Shown here: piece by piece, positions 4,921-6,199 of the stretch
Layout of the letters: the number at the start of each line of letters is the position of its first letter
Position numbering within the stretch: the stretch's first letter is position 1
Assembly (NCBI GenBank): GCA_966211215.1
Contig: CBIHNR010000263.1
Location: 1 to 6,199 of the forward strand
Source: Desertivirga sp966211215
Lineage (GTDB): Bacteria > Bacteroidota > Bacteroidia > Sphingobacteriales > Sphingobacteriaceae
Direction: 5' to 3'
DNA length: 6,199 nt
Made by a program: the position numbers and the translations under genes
The notes under the pieces: generated by a model
What the model saw: the letters and a program-made list of their open reading frames with translations, nothing else
Database searches by the model: none
Told to the model about the DNA's origin: nothing

Positions 4921-5220
4921 TAGGGTGTTCGATGCCGAGCGGCCTTTATTGCCTTTGCTTTGTGCGATGTGCAGCAGTTTGCGGCCGAAATCAAGGTGCC
5001 GGAGCTCCAGGCTGCGCACTTCAGCACAACGCAGGCGGCAACCAAAAAGCAGGCCGATGTGGATCCGGTGTTTGAGAAGGTCGGCTCCCTGCAACATACG
5101 CCAGATCTCCTGCCGGTTGAGGATGGCCGGCAGCTTATTGTCACTGGCAATAGCTGGGAAATGAAGGAAAATCGTAAAGGTAGGCCTTCCGTTTTCAGCA
5201 TCTACGGTAAAGCGGCGGAA
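4846..5220 (-). pseudogene. Central fragment of XerC-like tyrosine recombinase (copy 3)
   Basis: Read on the minus strand, 5217-4939 gives FRRFTVDAENGRPTF, then HFPAIASDNKLPAILNRQEI, LLKHRIHIGLLFGCRLRCAEV, and RSLELRHLDFGRKLLHIAQ with SKGNKGR. This aligns with the recombinase at 2427-2889 and extends about 40 residues beyond where that copy breaks. The Arg in RLRCAEV is the first catalytic residue. Homology stops at KGNKGR, and the following 30 codons to the TAA at 4846 are junction sequence. The N-terminal half is gone, since a TAG and the element's right end lie just upstream, and the HxLRH and Tyr motifs are gone too. The sequence differs from copy 2, so it derives from a related but distinct element. 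Confidence 0.8.
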
Positions 5221-5245
5221 AGACTACCGTAGGTTTTAGTTCAAC
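4939..5245 (-). mobile_element. Heavily deleted recombinase/IS91-type element fragment (copy 3)
   Basis: Only the central part of the recombinase and a diverged right end (5221-5245, GACTACCGTAGGTTTTAG then TTCAAC) remain. The terminal sequence matches the right ends at 138-163 and 2942-2967 with several changes and one inserted T. No left end or transposase part is seen in the window. Confidence 0.6.
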
Positions 5246-5370
5246 ATGCGTTTTGCAAAAATGGCGGGTGAGGTTATTCTCGATATTTTTTACATTTAAC
5301 TAAGCTTTGTACCGGGCGACAATGAACTGCTTTATATCCGCCATCTTTCGCAAAGCCTTAAACGTTAGTA
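5239..5370 (+). repeat. attC-like imperfect palindrome, long type, site 5
   Basis: The site is 132 bp. GTTCAAC core (5239-5245), 5-nt spacer ATGCG, TTTTGC (5251-5256), AAAAA, then TGGCGG (5262-5267). The right arm is CCGCCA (5338-5343), TCTTTC, GCAAAG (5350-5355), then the GTT core (GTTAGTA, 5364-5370). TGGCGG and CCGCCA pair perfectly. It matches 1211-1342 along most of its length, including CGACAATGAA (5317-5326). The left core coincides with the terminus of the degraded element, as at site 1 and site 4. Confidence 0.6.
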
Positions 5371-5395
5371 GCAATGTAAAAAAAACACCATTCTC

Positions 5396-6148
5396 ATGAT
5401 TTACAATATTTTAAACGGTGACTCTCTAGCTTACAGTTTTCCTGATACCAAAATCGAAGGAGAGGTAATCGTAGTTAGAGAAGCTCTTATAGACGGAAAT
5501 CTATCAGGCAACAATCTGCATGACTTTTGGCAATCAAGAGCAGAGTACATGGGATTAACAGAAACTGAATATCACGACAATGTTGTAAAGGAGTTTGAAA
5601 AAATAATGAATGCGCCTGATGGTTCGGAGTTTAATCTTTGGTTTGAGTATGACTTATTCTGTCAGGTTAATATGTGGTTTGTTATTTCAATCATCAATAG
5701 TTTGCCGATAATGAAAGAAGTCAACGCGGTTTATACTGCTTATTTAGATAAAACCAGCAAACAATTTTGGAATGGCTTCGGGCCAGCAAATTCAGAGGAA
5801 CTTAAAACTTGTTATGCGAATAAAATTATTTTAAGTGAAGACGATATGCGTTTAGGGCAGGACTTATGGAAGGCTTACAAAAATGATAATCTTGAAGAAT
5901 TGATACATCTTTCAAAAACTGAGTCTTTATCTTTTCCCTATTTACAAGAAGTTGTAAAGGCGCATGTTGACCGCTTCCCAAAAGATGGGACAAAAGGAAG
6001 GCCTGAAAGAGTTATCGAAGAGATAACCAAACATGTTTCAACTGACTTTCATAAAGTATTCGAAGAATTTTGGAATAGAGAAAGTATTTATGGTTTTGGC
6101 GACAGCCAATTAAAGCATCTTTATGACAAAGTAATGCACTACCGCTAA
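5396..6148 (+). CDS. DUF1835 domain-containing protein, 250 residues
   Basis: It belongs to the DUF1835 family, whose biochemical role is not established. Family signatures are near the N-terminus: ILNGDS (residues 5-10), EGEVIVVREALIDGNL (21-36), FWQSR (44-48), and LWFEYDLFCQVNMW (81-94). The C-terminal half is mainly helical (about 150-250). There is no signal peptide, so it is probably cytoplasmic. The ATG at 5396 is the natural start, since the family motif begins a few residues later. It lies 31 bp after the GTT core at 5364, behind an A-rich run and with no Shine-Dalgarno sequence. Its TAA (6146-6148) falls inside the CGCTAAC core of the next attC-like site, so gene and site overlap with no spare bases, as in compact gene cassettes. 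Confidence 0.85.
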   Translation: MIYNILNGDSLAYSFPDTKIEGEVIVVREALIDGNLSGNNLHDFWQSRAEYMGLTETEYHDNVVKEFEKIMNAPDGSEFNLWFEYDLFCQVNMWFVISIINSLPIMKEVNAVYTAYLDKTSKQFWNGFGPANSEELKTCYANKIILSEDDMRLGQDLWKAYKNDNLEELIHLSKTESLSFPYLQEVVKAHVDRFPKDGTKGRPERVIEEITKHVSTDFHKVFEEFWNRESIYGFGDSQLKHLYDKVMHYR

Positions 6149-6199
6149 CACTTAGGGTTTCGTTGGGTGCAGCGCACCGACAATGAACCCGCGGTTGTA
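6143..6199 (+). repeat. attC-like imperfect palindrome, short type, site 6 (cut by window end)
   Basis: The core CGCTAAC (6143-6149) is followed by the same sequence as 1895-1944, with one change (GCGG for GAGG). It includes spacer ACTTA, GGGTT/AACCC arms and CGACAATGAA (6178-6187). The window ends inside the GTT core (GTTGTA, 6194-6199). At the other short site the same GTTGTA begins an element copy, so another copy may start just past the window. Confidence 0.6.

Noticed and set aside
4817..5232. Plus-strand frames over the third element fragment
   Set aside because: They lie antisense to clear recombinase homology on the minus strand and show no family features.
157..6199. Repeated sequences as a CRISPR array
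   Set aside because: The repeats are 58-133 bp, few, and separated by whole genes; there are no short regular spacers and no cas genes.

Overview
The window looks like an accessory, recombination-rich region of a Bacteroidota genome, probably near the Sphingobacteriaceae/Chitinophagaceae. The signs are AT-rich genes with few Shine-Dalgarno sequences, a WG-repeat lipoprotein, a membrane-anchored winged-helix regulator with no receiver domain, and the paired XerC-like recombinase / IS91-type transposase element common in that phylum. The genus is inferred, not proven.

Layout from left to right: (1) 1-163, the end of a recombinase/IS91-type element whose integrase start carries a 1-bp frameshift; (2) 157-289, an imperfect palindrome resembling an integron attC site; (3) 298-1182, an unrecognised 294-residue protein; (4) 1211-1342, a second attC-like site; (5) 1362-1880, a WG-repeat lipoprotein; (6) 1888-1945, a short attC-like site of a second type; (7) 1939-2967, an internally deleted copy of the element with 26-bp terminal inverted repeats; (8) 2961-3020, an attC-like site cut off on its right; (9) 3021-4836, a non-cassette segment with a minus-strand membrane-bound regulator (3186-4076) and a divergent exported protein (4257-4823), separated by TTTACA direct repeats that look like an operator; (10) 4837-5245, a nested-hairpin patch and a third, heavily deleted element fragment; (11) 5239-5370, a third complete long attC-like site; (12) 5396-6148, a DUF1835-family protein; (13) 6143-6199, a second short attC-like site, cut by the window edge.

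The main observation is that the plus-strand genes and the recombinase/IS91-type element are laid out like integron gene cassettes. Each is a single, apparently promoterless ORF starting 15-31 bp after a GTT core and ending shortly before an AAC core. A 58-bp or 132-133-bp imperfect palindrome follows. The two cores of a unit are complementary in the clearest cases (GTTATAG/CTATAAC and GTTGTAC/GTACAAC). No integron integrase is visible here; the only recombinase is the broken one in the element. The element itself begins and ends exactly at the core positions, so it either moves as a cassette or targets these sites. The genes encode no evident shared pathway. The cassette organisation is what links them, while the regulator plus exported-protein pair is probably an independent locus caught between two broken elements.
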